Made by a program: the position numbers and the translations under genes. This document shows positions 1-7,667 of a stretch of 64,000 bases of DNA, piece by piece. This stretch comes from JAFGBI01 sp964480725 (GTDB lineage Bacteria > Myxococcota_A > Polyangia > Polyangiales > Polyangiaceae). The stretch spans positions 1-64,000 of the forward strand of contig CAYZQO010000023.1 in assembly GCA_964480725.1 (NCBI GenBank). The letters run 5' to 3'. How positions within the stretch are numbered: the stretch's first letter is position 1; the number at the start of each line of letters is the position of its first letter. The notes under the pieces are model-generated. The model was not told the origin of the DNA. It saw only the letters and a list, made by a program, of their open reading frames with translations, and searched no databases.

Positions 1-80
1 TGGAGGAGCAGATGCGCTTCGCCATCCGCGAGGGCGGCAAGACCGTCGGCGCCGGTGTGGTGACCTCGATCATCGAGTGA
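1..80 (+). CDS. tuf: Elongation factor Tu, C-terminal end (5' truncated by window)
   Basis: The reading frame starting at base 3 encodes the last 25 residues of EF-Tu, including the domain III motif MRFAIREGGKTVGAGVV, and stops at 78-80. EF-Tu delivers aminoacyl-tRNA to the ribosome as a GTPase. Its place directly upstream of rpsJ matches the usual str-S10 junction, so fusA, rpsG and rpsL probably lie just outside the window (inference). The stop overlaps a GTG that could open a longer rpsJ frame. Confidence 0.95.
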   Translation, partial: EEQMRFAIREGGKTVGAGVVTSIIE

Positions 81-91
81 GGACCAGGGTC

Positions 92-403
92 ATGCCAGAC
101 GTCACGAAGATCCGCATTCGCCTGAAGGCGTTCGATCACCAGCTCCTCGACAAGTCCACCTCGGACATCGTCGAGACGGCGCGCCGCACGGGCGCGCGAG
201 TCGCAGGACCGGTCCCGTTGCCGACGTCGATTCGTCGCTACACGGTGCTTCGTGGTCCGCACGTGGACAAGAAGTCGCGCGAGCAGTTCGAGGTGCGCAC
301 GCACAAGCGCCTCATCGACATCCTCGAGCCGACGCCCCAGACGCTGGACGCGCTGATGAAGCTCGACCTGTCAGCGGGCGTCGATGTCGAGATCAAGAGC
401 TAG
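92..403 (+). CDS. rpsJ: 30S ribosomal protein S10
   Basis: The 103-residue protein matches the S10 family in length and contains KIRIRLKAFDHQLLD near the N-terminus and the PLPT loop. S10 sits in the 30S head and also partners NusB in antitermination. An in-frame GTG at 77 would add five residues, but ATG at 92 has a GAGGA ribosome site about 8 bases upstream and gives the standard N-terminus. The next gene is rplD, not the expected rplC. Confidence 0.97.
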   Translation: MPDVTKIRIRLKAFDHQLLDKSTSDIVETARRTGARVAGPVPLPTSIRRYTVLRGPHVDKKSREQFEVRTHKRLIDILEPTPQTLDALMKLDLSAGVDVEIKS

Positions 404-414
404 GGAGGCGCCAG

Positions 415-1053
415 ATGGCCAAGGTGGATGTTTTCAACCTTAAGAGAGAGAAGGTCGGCGAGCTCGAACTCGCCGACGAGGTCTTCGCCGCGGAGGTGAA
501 AGAGCACCTCTTTCACGAGGTCGTCACCGCCCAGCTCGCGTCGCGACGCGCGGGGACGCATGCGGCGAAGGAGCGCTCGGCGGTTCGCGGCGCCAAGAAG
601 AAGCTCTATCGACAGAAGGGCACCGGCCGCGCTCGGCACGGGTCACTGCGGGCGCCGACCTATGTTGGCGGCGGTCGCGCGCACCCCCCGAAGCCGCAGG
701 ACTTCAGCTATCGACCGCCCCGGCGCGTGCGCATCAGCGCCCTGCGCGGCGCGCTGAGCCTGTTCCTGCGCGAGGGACGGCTGACCGTGGTGGAGGACAT
801 CAAGCTCGAGGAGATCAAGACCAGGGTGGTCGTGGGCGTGCTCGAGACGCTGCAAGCCGGGAAGAAGACCCTGATCGTGGACGGCAAGGAGAACGTCACG
901 TTACGGCTGTCGATCCGGAACGTCGACGGGAAGCTCTTCTTGCCGCCCGAGGGGGTGAACGTCTACGACTTGCTACGACATGACCATCTGGTCGTCTCCA
1001 GGGAGGCGGCGAAGGCGCTGGAAGCGCGCTGCTTGGGAGGTGAGTCGTGCTGA
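415..1053 (+). CDS. rplD: 50S ribosomal protein L4
   Basis: The 212-residue protein has the basic extended loop of L4 (YRQKGTGRARHGSLRAP, then GGGRAHPP), which lines the peptide exit tunnel near L22. In E. coli L4 also represses its own operon at the S10 leader; whether that holds here is unknown. A GGGAGG site sits 7 bases before the ATG. The gene starts 11 bases after rpsJ, where rplC would normally intervene. Its end overlaps rplW by 7 bases. Confidence 0.97.
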   Translation: MAKVDVFNLKREKVGELELADEVFAAEVKEHLFHEVVTAQLASRRAGTHAAKERSAVRGAKKKLYRQKGTGRARHGSLRAPTYVGGGRAHPPKPQDFSYRPPRRVRISALRGALSLFLREGRLTVVEDIKLEEIKTRVVVGVLETLQAGKKTLIVDGKENVTLRLSIRNVDGKLFLPPEGVNVYDLLRHDHLVVSREAAKALEARCLGGESC

Positions 1054-1343
1054 GACCCGAGGACGTCATCAAGCGCCCGATTGCGCTGACCGAAAAGGCG
1101 GCGCGCCTCCGGGAAGAGAACAAGGTCGTGTTCGAGGTCGCCCTCGGCGCGAACAAGATCCAGATCCGTCAGGCGGTCGAGGACCTCTTCGGGGTCAAGG
1201 TGACCGACGTGAACACGCTCGTGCAGCGTGGGAAGCCGCGGCGGCTCGGCCGTCGCTCGATGAATCGGAAGAACTGGAAGAAGGCGATCGTGACCCTGCG
1301 TGAGGGCGATTCTATCCAGTTCTTCGACGAGTCGGAGGAGTGA
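1047..1343 (+). CDS. rplW: 50S ribosomal protein L23
   Basis: The 98-residue protein carries L23 hallmarks: the RPEDVIKRPIALTEKA start and the VNTLVQRGKPRR loop. L23 surrounds the tunnel exit and docks trigger factor and SRP. It starts at a GTG that overlaps the last codons of rplD, implying translational coupling. Length is usual for the family. Confidence 0.96.
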   Translation: MLRPEDVIKRPIALTEKAARLREENKVVFEVALGANKIQIRQAVEDLFGVKVTDVNTLVQRGKPRRLGRRSMNRKNWKKAIVTLREGDSIQFFDESEE

Positions 1344-1346
1344 GCA

Positions 1347-2174
1347 ATGGGCATCAAGGCAGCCAGGCCGACCTCACCGGGTCGTCGATTCCGCACGGTG
1401 AGTGATTTCTCCGAGATCACCACCGCCGAACCACTGCGCAAGCTCCTGCGTCCGCAGGCGAGCTCGGGTGGCAGGAACAATTACGGGCGTACCACCTCGC
1501 GCTTCCGGGGGGGCGGTCACAAGCGGCGTTACCGCGTCATCGACTTCAAGCGCAACAAGATCGGGATCCCGGCCAAGATTGCGCAGGTCGAGTACGATCC
1601 GAACCGAACGGCACGGATCGCGCTGCTCCACTACGCGGATGGCGACAAGGCCTACATCTTGGCGCCGGACGGGGTCAAACCGGGAGACACCGTGCTGTCG
1701 AGTCGCTTCGCCGACATTCGGCCAGGCAACTGCCTCCGCCTGGCCGACATCCCGTTGGGGACGAGCATCCACAACGTCGAGATGCGGAAGGGGAAAGGCG
1801 GACAGCTCGTCCGGTCCGCCGGTGTCGCCGCGACGCTGATGGCGCGCGACGGTAAGTACGCGCAGGTGAAGCTCCCGAGCGGGGAGGTGCGGAAGATCCA
1901 CGTCGAGTGCCGGGCGACCGTCGGGCAAGTGTCCAACGTGGAGCAGCAGAACCTCTCGTTCGGCAAGGCTGGCCGACGACGCTGGCTCGGGAGGCGGCCC
2001 CACAATCGTGGCGTGACCATGAACCCGGTCGATCACCCGATGGGTGGCGGCGAGGGGCGGACCAGTGGTGGGCGGCAGCCGTGCTCGCCGTGGGGTCAGC
2101 TCGCCAAGGGCCTTAAGACACGCAGTAACAAGCGTACCGACAACATGATCGTCAAGCGACGGGGCAAGAAGTAG
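1347..2174 (+). CDS. rplB: 50S ribosomal protein L2
   Basis: The 275-residue protein is full-length L2, with the RNA-binding region NNYGRTTSRFRGGGHK and the C-terminal GVTMNPVDHPMGGGEGR motif containing the conserved histidine near the peptidyl transferase centre. It starts 4 bases after rplW behind a GGAGGAG site. The N-terminus is a little longer than usual (GIKAARPTSPGRRF). Confidence 0.97.
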   Translation: MGIKAARPTSPGRRFRTVSDFSEITTAEPLRKLLRPQASSGGRNNYGRTTSRFRGGGHKRRYRVIDFKRNKIGIPAKIAQVEYDPNRTARIALLHYADGDKAYILAPDGVKPGDTVLSSRFADIRPGNCLRLADIPLGTSIHNVEMRKGKGGQLVRSAGVAATLMARDGKYAQVKLPSGEVRKIHVECRATVGQVSNVEQQNLSFGKAGRRRWLGRRPHNRGVTMNPVDHPMGGGEGRTSGGRQPCSPWGQLAKGLKTRSNKRTDNMIVKRRGKK

Positions 2175-2176
2175 GC

Positions 2177-2464
2177 ATGGCCAGGAGCATCAGCAAGGGA
2201 CCGTTCATCGACGGCCACCTCTTGAGCAAGATCGAGGACGCGCAGAAGACGAGCTCGAAGAAGGTCATCAAGACCTGGTCGCGACGCTCGACGATCCTCC
2301 CCGAGGCGGTCGGTCTCACCTTCGCGGTGCACAACGGGCGGAAGTTCGTGCCCGTGTTCGTCACCGAGAACATGGTGGGGCACAAGTTTGGCGAGTTCGC
2401 CGCCACGCGGACGTTCCACGGGCACTCGGGCGACAAGAAGAAGGGGCCGCCGGCGAAGAAGTGA
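2177..2464 (+). CDS. rpsS: 30S ribosomal protein S19
   Basis: The 95-residue protein begins MARSISKGPFIDGHL and contains WSRRSTILPE and HNGRKFVPVFVTENMVGHKFGEFA, all diagnostic of S19. S19 forms a complex with S13 in the 30S head. It follows rplB after 2 bases. Unlike in most bacteria, rplV does not follow at once: a 378-base non-coding stretch intervenes. Confidence 0.97.
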   Translation: MARSISKGPFIDGHLLSKIEDAQKTSSKKVIKTWSRRSTILPEAVGLTFAVHNGRKFVPVFVTENMVGHKFGEFAATRTFHGHSGDKKKGPPAKK

Positions 2465-2842
2465 TCCGATGGTCCCGGTGTTTCGCTCGAGGCTGGCCCC
2501 CGGAGTCCGGCCGAGGGCGACGCCTCGGAGAAGCTCCCTCGCTGGGGAAGTTTCCCCGAATCGCTTGCCGAGCGAGGGCCGGTCTGCTACCTAGCCCGTC
2601 CCTTCGTTCGGCGCCCCGGTGCGCCGGGGAACTCCCTCCCCGGAACCGGGACCGCTGAACAGCCGCTCACCGGGGAGTGGCGGGCCGCCGTGGCCATTAG
2701 GCTTCGGCGTCGCCAGTGAGGCCCAGCGCCTCCCGGGCATCGCGGGTCGACCGATCCGCGGCGCTCGAACCCCCGGGTTCCGGCTGTAGGGGCCCACCCG
2801 GGCCCCGGGGTTCGATAAGTCCCCGAAAAGGAAACTGTCGAG
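2465..2842 (+). other. Structured non-coding gap between rpsS and rplV
   Basis: No convincing gene is present in these 378 bases, where rplV normally abuts rpsS. Several perfect inverted repeats are visible: GGGGAA/TTCCCC at 2544-2557, CCCCGG/CCGGGG with a TGCG loop at 2614-2629, GAACCC/GGGTTC at 2767-2780, and GGGGCCC/GGGCCCC with an ACCC loop at 2789-2806. The last ends 36 bases before the rplV start. The stretch looks like a folded leader or attenuator, but that role is inferred. Short open frames here have no recognisable ribosome site or family motif. Confidence 0.6.
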
Positions 2843-3184
2843 ATGATTAGCGTAGCCAAAGCGAATTTTCAGAGGATCAGCCCGCGCAAGGCCCGGATCA
2901 TCGCGGATCTCGTGCGTGGGCGCGACGTTGGCGAGGCGCTGCAGCTCCTCGAGTTCACCCGCAAGGCGGGGGCACCCGTGCTCAAGAAGCTGCTCGCGAG
3001 CGCCGTGGCCAATGCTCGTCAGAAGCGGCCCGACTTGGACGCGGACGCCCTCTTCGTGAGCTGGGCGACCGTCGACAAGGGGCCCAACGCTCACATGCGC
3101 CGATGGCGACCCCGGGCCCAGGGGCGCGCGACGCGAATCGCCAAGGGCGTCAGTCACATCCACGTCGAGCTGGATCAGCGCTGA
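2843..3184 (+). CDS. rplV: 50S ribosomal protein L22
   Basis: The 113-residue protein contains RISPRKARIIADLVRG and the C-terminal beta-hairpin region (RRWRPRAQGRATRIAKGVSH) that reaches the exit tunnel and is the site of macrolide-resistance mutations in other bacteria. The ATG lies 15 bases after a GAAAAGGAAA stretch that may serve as the ribosome site. It is isolated from its operon neighbours by non-coding gaps on both sides. Confidence 0.97.
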   Translation: MISVAKANFQRISPRKARIIADLVRGRDVGEALQLLEFTRKAGAPVLKKLLASAVANARQKRPDLDADALFVSWATVDKGPNAHMRRWRPRAQGRATRIAKGVSHIHVELDQR

Positions 3185-3358
3185 CGCCACCGCCGAGCGA
3201 CCCGCTCCGGGTACGGCGCCGCGCCGGCGCGGACCGCGGCTCGGGTCGGCGGCCCACGAAGACCATCCCCCGTCCCCTCGTCATCCAGGACCCCGCCACC
3301 AAGACCAATCGTCGCCTCGGGCACCACCCCGGGTTACGCCAACAGGACACAGCGAAAC
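3185..3358 (+). other. Non-coding gap between rplV and rpsC
   Basis: This 174-base gap holds a perfect 14-base GC palindrome (CCGCGCCGGCGCGG, 3219-3232) and no convincing gene. In most bacteria rplV and rpsC overlap or nearly touch. A weak AGGA ribosome site lies about 14 bases before the rpsC ATG. Confidence 0.5.
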
Positions 3359-4051
3359 ATGGGACAGAAGACCCATCCCTACGGCTTCCGCCTCGGCGTC
3401 ATCAAGACGTGGACCAGCAAGTGGTACGAGGACAAGCAGTACAACAAGTGGCTGCACGAGGACATCCGCATCAAGCGCGCGGTCAAGGAGTACCTCTACA
3501 ACGCGAACGTCGCGAGCGTCGAGGTGGAGCGCGCCGCGAACAAGGCGAAGGTCATCGTGTACACGGCGCGGCCCGGCATGGTGATCGGCAAGGGCGGCAA
3601 GGGGATCGAGATCCTGAAGAGCGGCAACCTCGACTCTGCCGCCAAGGGTGAGACCAAGTTCCCCGGGGTGCAGTCCTTCACCTCGAACGAGGTCTTCATC
3701 GATGTGCAAGAGGTGCGCAAGGCCGAGACCAACGCGCAGTTGGTGGCCGAGAACATCGCGACCCAGCTCGAGCGCCGGATCGCGTTCCGTCGCGCGATGA
3801 AGAAGGCGCTCTCGACCGCGATGAAGTTTGGCGCCAAGGGCGTGCGCGTTCGCTGTGCGGGCCGCCTCGGGGGTGCCGAGATGGGGCGAGTGGAGACGTA
3901 CCGTGAGGGGCGCGTCCCGCTGCACACGCTGCGGGCGGACGTCGATTTCGGTCTCGCCGAGGCGCGGACCACCTACGGGGTCATCGGGATCAAGGTCTGG
4001 ATCTTCAAGGGTGAGGTGCTCCAGCGCCGCGCCCGCCGTATTCCGGAGTGA
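3359..4051 (+). CDS. rpsC: 30S ribosomal protein S3
   Basis: The 230-residue protein starts MGQKTHPYGFRLGV and carries the KH-domain signature VIGKGGKGIEIL plus the C-terminal S3 domain (GAKGVRVRCAGRLGGAEM, VDFGLAEARTTYG). S3 lines the mRNA entry tunnel and contributes to the ribosomal helicase. Length is normal. rplP follows after 3 bases. Confidence 0.97.
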   Translation: MGQKTHPYGFRLGVIKTWTSKWYEDKQYNKWLHEDIRIKRAVKEYLYNANVASVEVERAANKAKVIVYTARPGMVIGKGGKGIEILKSGNLDSAAKGETKFPGVQSFTSNEVFIDVQEVRKAETNAQLVAENIATQLERRIAFRRAMKKALSTAMKFGAKGVRVRCAGRLGGAEMGRVETYREGRVPLHTLRADVDFGLAEARTTYGVIGIKVWIFKGEVLQRRARRIPE

Positions 4052-4054
4052 GCC

Positions 4055-4468
4055 ATGCTCCAGCCGAAGCGAACCAAGTACAGGAAGATGCAGAAGGGGC
4101 GGTCCACTGGGACCGCCTGGACGGGCTCCGACGTGTCGTTCGGTGACTTCGCCCTGCAGGCCACCGAGTGCAGTCGCCTCTCGGCCCGCCAGATCGAGGC
4201 GGGTCGTATGGCGATTCAGCGGCACGTAAAGCGCGCCGGAAAACTCTGGATCCGGGTGTTCCCGGACCGACCGGTGAGCAAGAAACCCCTCGAGGTCCGC
4301 ATGGGCAGCGGCAAAGGCAGCGTCGAGCTCTGGGTGGCTCTGGTGAAGCCGGGGCGCGTGCTGTTCGAGATCTCCGGGGTCGACGAGGCGCTGGCCCGCG
4401 AGGCCTTCCGGCTGGCGGCGGCCAAGCTGCCGGTCCCGACCAAGTTCCTGGCGCGAGGGGTGCTGTGA
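4055..4468 (+). CDS. rplP: 50S ribosomal protein L16
   Basis: The 137-residue protein begins MLQPKRTKYRKMQKGR and has the signature RVFPDRPVSKKPLEVRMGSGKG. L16 organises the A-site region of the 50S subunit. Its stop overlaps the rpmC start as TGATG, so the two are translationally coupled. Confidence 0.97.
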   Translation: MLQPKRTKYRKMQKGRSTGTAWTGSDVSFGDFALQATECSRLSARQIEAGRMAIQRHVKRAGKLWIRVFPDRPVSKKPLEVRMGSGKGSVELWVALVKPGRVLFEISGVDEALAREAFRLAAAKLPVPTKFLARGVL

Positions 4469-4701
4469 TGGACGCCAAGGATCTACGTGAGCGGACCACG
4501 GCCGATCTCGAGGAGTTGCGCACCTCGCTGCGCAAGGAGCTCTTCGCGAGCCGGATGAAGAACCACACCGGACAGCTCGAGAACACGAGCGCACTGGGGA
4601 AGTCCCGTAAGGACATTGCGCGCATCGAGCAGATACTGCACGAGCGCGCTCGCGACGCCGCCGGGACCGCGCCGGCCGCCGAGGGAGGTAACGAGCCGTG
4701 A
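4468..4701 (+). CDS. rpmC: 50S ribosomal protein L29
   Basis: The ATG at 4468 shares bases with the rplP stop. The 77-residue product has the helical L29 core (LRERTTADLEELRTSLRKEL, then LGKSRKDIARIEQIL) and a short alanine-rich C-terminal tail that makes it slightly longer than the usual 60-70 residues. L29 sits at the tunnel exit beside L23. Confidence 0.95.
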   Translation: MDAKDLRERTTADLEELRTSLRKELFASRMKNHTGQLENTSALGKSRKDIARIEQILHERARDAAGTAPAAEGGNEP

Positions 4702-5000
4702 ACACCGAGGCAACTTCGCAGCAGGACGCCGCCGCGGCGCGCGCCCCTCACCGCCGTCGGCTCATCGGGCGGGTGACGAGCGACAAGATGGACAAGACGG
4801 TGGTCGTGGAGACCGTCCGCATGAAGCTCGACCCTGTCTACAAGAAGTACGTGCGGACCCGTCGCCGCTACAAGGCGCACGACGAGAAGAACGAGTTCAA
4901 GGTGGGTGATCGCGTCGAGATCGCCGAGCACCGCCCGCTCTCCAAGGAGAAGCGCTGGACGGTGACGCGGCTCATCGAGCGGCCCGCGCTGACGGAGTAG
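4698..5000 (+). CDS. rpsQ: 30S ribosomal protein S17
   Basis: The 100-residue protein contains GRVTSDKMDKTVVVETVR and YKAHDEKNEFKVGDRVEI, typical of the S17 OB fold. About 16 extra residues precede the usual start. It begins at a GTG overlapping the rpmC stop. S17 is a primary 16S rRNA binder. Confidence 0.95.
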   Translation: MNTEATSQQDAAAARAPHRRRLIGRVTSDKMDKTVVVETVRMKLDPVYKKYVRTRRRYKAHDEKNEFKVGDRVEIAEHRPLSKEKRWTVTRLIERPALTE

Positions 5001-5005
5001 CAACC

Positions 5006-5374
5006 ATGATTCAGACCGAAACCATCCTCGCGGTGGCCGACAACTCCGGGGCGAAGGTCGTCAAGTGCATCAAGGTGCTCGGCGGGTCCCGGCGCCGGTA
5101 CGCTCAGTTGGGAGACGTCGTCGTCGTCAGCATCAAGGAGGCGATGCCCAACAGCAAGGTCAAGAAGGGCGAGAAGGCCAAGGCCGTGGTTGTGAGGTGC
5201 CGGCGCGAGTACCGCCGGCCCGACGGCAGCTATATCAAGTTCGATGAGAACAGCGCGGTGCTCATCAACAACCAGAATGAGCCCATCGGGACCCGTATCT
5301 TCGGGCCGGTCGCGCGCGAGCTGCGCGCCAAGCGCTTCATGAAGATCGTTTCCCTCGCGCCGGAGGTGCTGTGA
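5006..5374 (+). CDS. rplN: 50S ribosomal protein L14
   Basis: At 122 residues this is exactly the usual L14 length. It carries ADNSGAKVVKCIKVLGGS, DGSYIKFDENSAVLINNQ and the terminal FGPVARELRAKRFMKIVSLAPEVL-type end. L14 sits at the subunit interface and binds L19 and the silencing factor RsfS. It starts 5 bases after rpsQ. Confidence 0.97.
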   Translation: MIQTETILAVADNSGAKVVKCIKVLGGSRRRYAQLGDVVVVSIKEAMPNSKVKKGEKAKAVVVRCRREYRRPDGSYIKFDENSAVLINNQNEPIGTRIFGPVARELRAKRFMKIVSLAPEVL

Positions 5375-5694
5375 TGAGGCGGTTGCAGGTCGGAGACGAG
5401 GTGGCCGTCATCAGCGGCAACCAGAAGGGTGCGCGCGGCAAGGTCACCCGCGTGCTCCCGGAGCGAGAGGCGGTGGTCGTGGAGGGCGTCCACACCGTCA
5501 AGCGCCACCTGAAGGCTACGCCCCAGCGGGCCGGCGGGATCCTCGAGGTCGAGGCGCCGATTCACTGGAGCAAGGTGATGCTGATCGACCCGGAGACCGG
5601 CAAGCGCACCCGTGTCCACTACGAGGTGCGTGACGGCCAGAAGGTCCGCGTCGCCAAGAGCGGGGCGGTCCTGGCTCGCAAGGTGCAGTCATGA
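5374..5694 (+). CDS. rplX: 50S ribosomal protein L24
   Basis: The KOW motif is clear (VGDEVAVISGNQKGARGKV, residues about 6-24). L24 initiates 50S assembly. The ATG at 5374 overlaps the rplN stop as TGATG; an in-frame GTG at 5371 would add one residue. The product is 106 residues, usual for bacterial L24. Confidence 0.95.
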   Translation: MRRLQVGDEVAVISGNQKGARGKVTRVLPEREAVVVEGVHTVKRHLKATPQRAGGILEVEAPIHWSKVMLIDPETGKRTRVHYEVRDGQKVRVAKSGAVLARKVQS

Positions 5695-6410
5695 GCAAGA
5701 AGGAAGAGAAGCCGGCAGCCGGCGCGAAGCCTGCGAAGAAGGAGGCCCCCAAGGCGAAGGGGGGCGGCGAGCCGAAGCCGAAGAAAGAGAAGGGCGAGGC
5801 GGGGGCCCAGAAGCGCCCGGAAGGCGAAGAGGCGAAGGCTGAGGCGGGTAAGCCGGCGGAGCCACCCCCGCCGCCGCGGCTGCGTGAACGCTACCTGAAG
5901 GAGGTGGTGCCGCAGCTGATGACGAGGTTCCAGTACCGGAATCGCATGCAGGTCCCGCGGCTGCAGAAGATTGTGCTCAACGTCGGGCTGGGGGCGGCGG
6001 TGCAGAACCCGAAGCTCCTGGACTCGACGGTGGTGGAGCTGGGGCAGATCACCGGCCAGAAGGCCGTGGTCACGAAGGCGCGGAAGTCGATCGCGAACTT
6101 CAAGCTCCGCGAGGGGATGGCGATTGGTGTCACCGTGACCCTGCGGCGCGAGCGCATGTGGGAGTTCATGGATCGCCTCGTCAGCGTCGGGCTGCCGAGG
6201 GTCCGCGACTTCCGCGGGGTCAGCCCGCGTGCCTTCGACGGGGTGGGCAACTACACGCTGGGGCTCAAGGAACAGATCGTGTTCCCGGAGATCGACTTCG
6301 ACAAGGTGGAGCACGTTCACGGGATGAACGTCACCTTCGTCACCAGCGCGAAGTCGAACGAAGAAGCCAAGGAAATGCTCGGCGCGCTGGGCGTGCCGTT
6401 CAGGAGTTGA
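5691..6410 (+). CDS. rplE: 50S ribosomal protein L5 with Lys/Ala/Glu-rich N-terminal extension
   Basis: The last ~180 residues are canonical L5 (LMTRFQYRNRMQVPRLQKIV, TGQKAVVTKARKSIANFKLR, GNYTLGLKEQIVFPEIDFDK). L5 binds 5S rRNA and contacts the P-site tRNA and S13. About 60 extra residues precede this: a low-complexity charged stretch of Lys, Ala, Glu and Gly ending in a PPPPP run. The frame overlaps rplX by 4 bases and the extension stays in frame, so it appears to be translated. Canonical L5 is about 180 residues; this one is 239. Confidence 0.95.
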   Translation: MSKKEEKPAAGAKPAKKEAPKAKGGGEPKPKKEKGEAGAQKRPEGEEAKAEAGKPAEPPPPPRLRERYLKEVVPQLMTRFQYRNRMQVPRLQKIVLNVGLGAAVQNPKLLDSTVVELGQITGQKAVVTKARKSIANFKLREGMAIGVTVTLRRERMWEFMDRLVSVGLPRVRDFRGVSPRAFDGVGNYTLGLKEQIVFPEIDFDKVEHVHGMNVTFVTSAKSNEEAKEMLGALGVPFRS

Positions 6411-6452
6411 GGCCTTTCAGGGGTTCCAAGCCCTTCAGGAGTCGAGGCGGAA

Positions 6453-6638
6453 ATGGCACGCGCATGTCAGTGGGCAAAGATGAACCGGCCCCCGAAGTTC
6501 CGGGTGAGGGCGGTCAGTCGCTGTCACGTTTGCGGGCGGTCGAAGGCGGTGTACCGCGACTTCAACCTGTGCCGCATTTGCTTGAGGGTTCTGGCGCTCC
6601 GGGGCGAACTCCCGGGCGTGACGAAGGCGAGCTGGTGA
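6453..6638 (+). CDS. rpsN: 30S ribosomal protein S14, zinc-binding type
   Basis: The 61-residue length and two CxxC pairs (C24-C27 and C40-C43) identify the short zinc-ribbon form of S14 rather than the 100-residue zinc-free form. It contains FRVRAVSRCHVCGRS. S14 lies in the 30S head near S3 and S10. It sits in the usual place between rplE and rpsH. Confidence 0.97.
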   Translation: MARACQWAKMNRPPKFRVRAVSRCHVCGRSKAVYRDFNLCRICLRVLALRGELPGVTKASW

Positions 6639-6642
6639 GGGC

Positions 6643-7044
6643 ATGAACACCACCGATCCGATTGCGGACCTGTTGGCACGAATCCGGAATGCCGCGCTTG
6701 CGCGTCACGACGTCACACGCGTGCCAGCGAGCAAGGTGAAGATGGCGATCGCGGAGATCATGAAGCACGAGGGCTTCATCGGCGACGTGCGCGAGGAGGA
6801 GTGGGGTGAGAAGAAGCACCGCTCGATCGCGATCACCTTGAAGTACACCCAGCGGCGGGCGGCGTTCGTGGGGATGCGGAGAGTGTCCCGTCCTGGTCGT
6901 CGCGTCTACGTCGGGCACGACGAGATCCCTCGCGTGCTGAGCGGGCTCGGGATCTCGATCCTCAGCACCTCGCAGGGGGTGATGAGCGATCGCGAGGCAC
7001 GCAAGCGTAAAATCGGCGGAGAGCTTCTCTGTGAGGTGTGGTGA
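6643..7044 (+). CDS. rpsH: 30S ribosomal protein S8
   Basis: The 133-residue protein starts NTTDPIADLLARIRNA and ends with the ISILSTSQGVMSDREARK and GGELLCEVW motifs of S8. S8 binds the central domain of 16S rRNA and in E. coli represses the spc operon through the rplE leader. It starts 4 bases after rpsN, and its stop overlaps the rplF ATG. Confidence 0.97.
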   Translation: MNTTDPIADLLARIRNAALARHDVTRVPASKVKMAIAEIMKHEGFIGDVREEEWGEKKHRSIAITLKYTQRRAAFVGMRRVSRPGRRVYVGHDEIPRVLSGLGISILSTSQGVMSDREARKRKIGGELLCEVW

Positions 7045-7634
7045 TGACGACTGAGGCAGCACCGTCCACCGTCGTTCGGCAGTCACGGGTCGGCAAGCGG
7101 CCAATTCTCTTGCCGAAGGGCGTCACCGTCGCCGTCGGGGAGGGCTCGATCGCCGTCGAGGGACCGAAGGGCAAGCTCAGCATGGCTCTGCCGCCGAGCA
7201 TCACGCTCTCCCGGGATGACGGGGGGCTGCACGTCACCAGCGACGCAACGGGATCGGATGCGCCGCGCCTGCAGGGGCTCGCGCGGGCGCTCGTGTCCAA
7301 CCTCGTCCAGGGCGCTTCGGTCGGGTTTTCGCGGACGCTCGAGCTCCAGGGCACCGGTTACCGCGCCGAGCTGAAGGGGCGCACGCTGACCGTGCTAGTG
7401 GGGCGCTCCCATCCGTGTGTGGTGGAACTGCCGGACGCCGTGTCCTGTGAGGTGCCGAAGGACTTCAAGGGGACGATCGTCGAGCTCTCGTCGCCGGACA
7501 AGGCCTTGCTCGGGCAGCTCTGCGCGACCATTCGGCGCTTTCGCCCGGCGGAGCCGTACGGCGGCAAGGGCGTGCGTTTCAAGGGTGAACAGGTCCGTCG
7601 CAAGGCGGGCAAGGCCGGAAAGGGCCGCAAGTAG
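7044..7634 (+). CDS. rplF: 50S ribosomal protein L6
   Basis: Two L6 repeats are present, with SRVGKRPILLPKGVTV at the start and RPAEPYGGKGVRFKGEQVRRKAGK at the end. L6 sits near the factor-binding site. ATG at 7044 overlaps the rpsH stop; in-frame GTG codons at 7038 and 7041 are less likely. The 196-residue product is about 15-20 longer than usual, mainly at the N-terminus. Confidence 0.95.
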   Translation: MTTEAAPSTVVRQSRVGKRPILLPKGVTVAVGEGSIAVEGPKGKLSMALPPSITLSRDDGGLHVTSDATGSDAPRLQGLARALVSNLVQGASVGFSRTLELQGTGYRAELKGRTLTVLVGRSHPCVVELPDAVSCEVPKDFKGTIVELSSPDKALLGQLCATIRRFRPAEPYGGKGVRFKGEQVRRKAGKAGKGRK

Positions 7635-7667
7635 CGGCTCCGCGCCACGAGGATCGAGGAAAGCGAG

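Noticed and set aside
2461..2658. Short plus-strand frame in the rpsS-rplV gap
   Set aside because: Arg-rich, no ribosome site or family match; the region is better explained by inverted repeats.
3281..4705. 474-codon minus-strand frame across rpsC and rplP
   Set aside because: Antisense shadow of conserved ribosomal protein genes.
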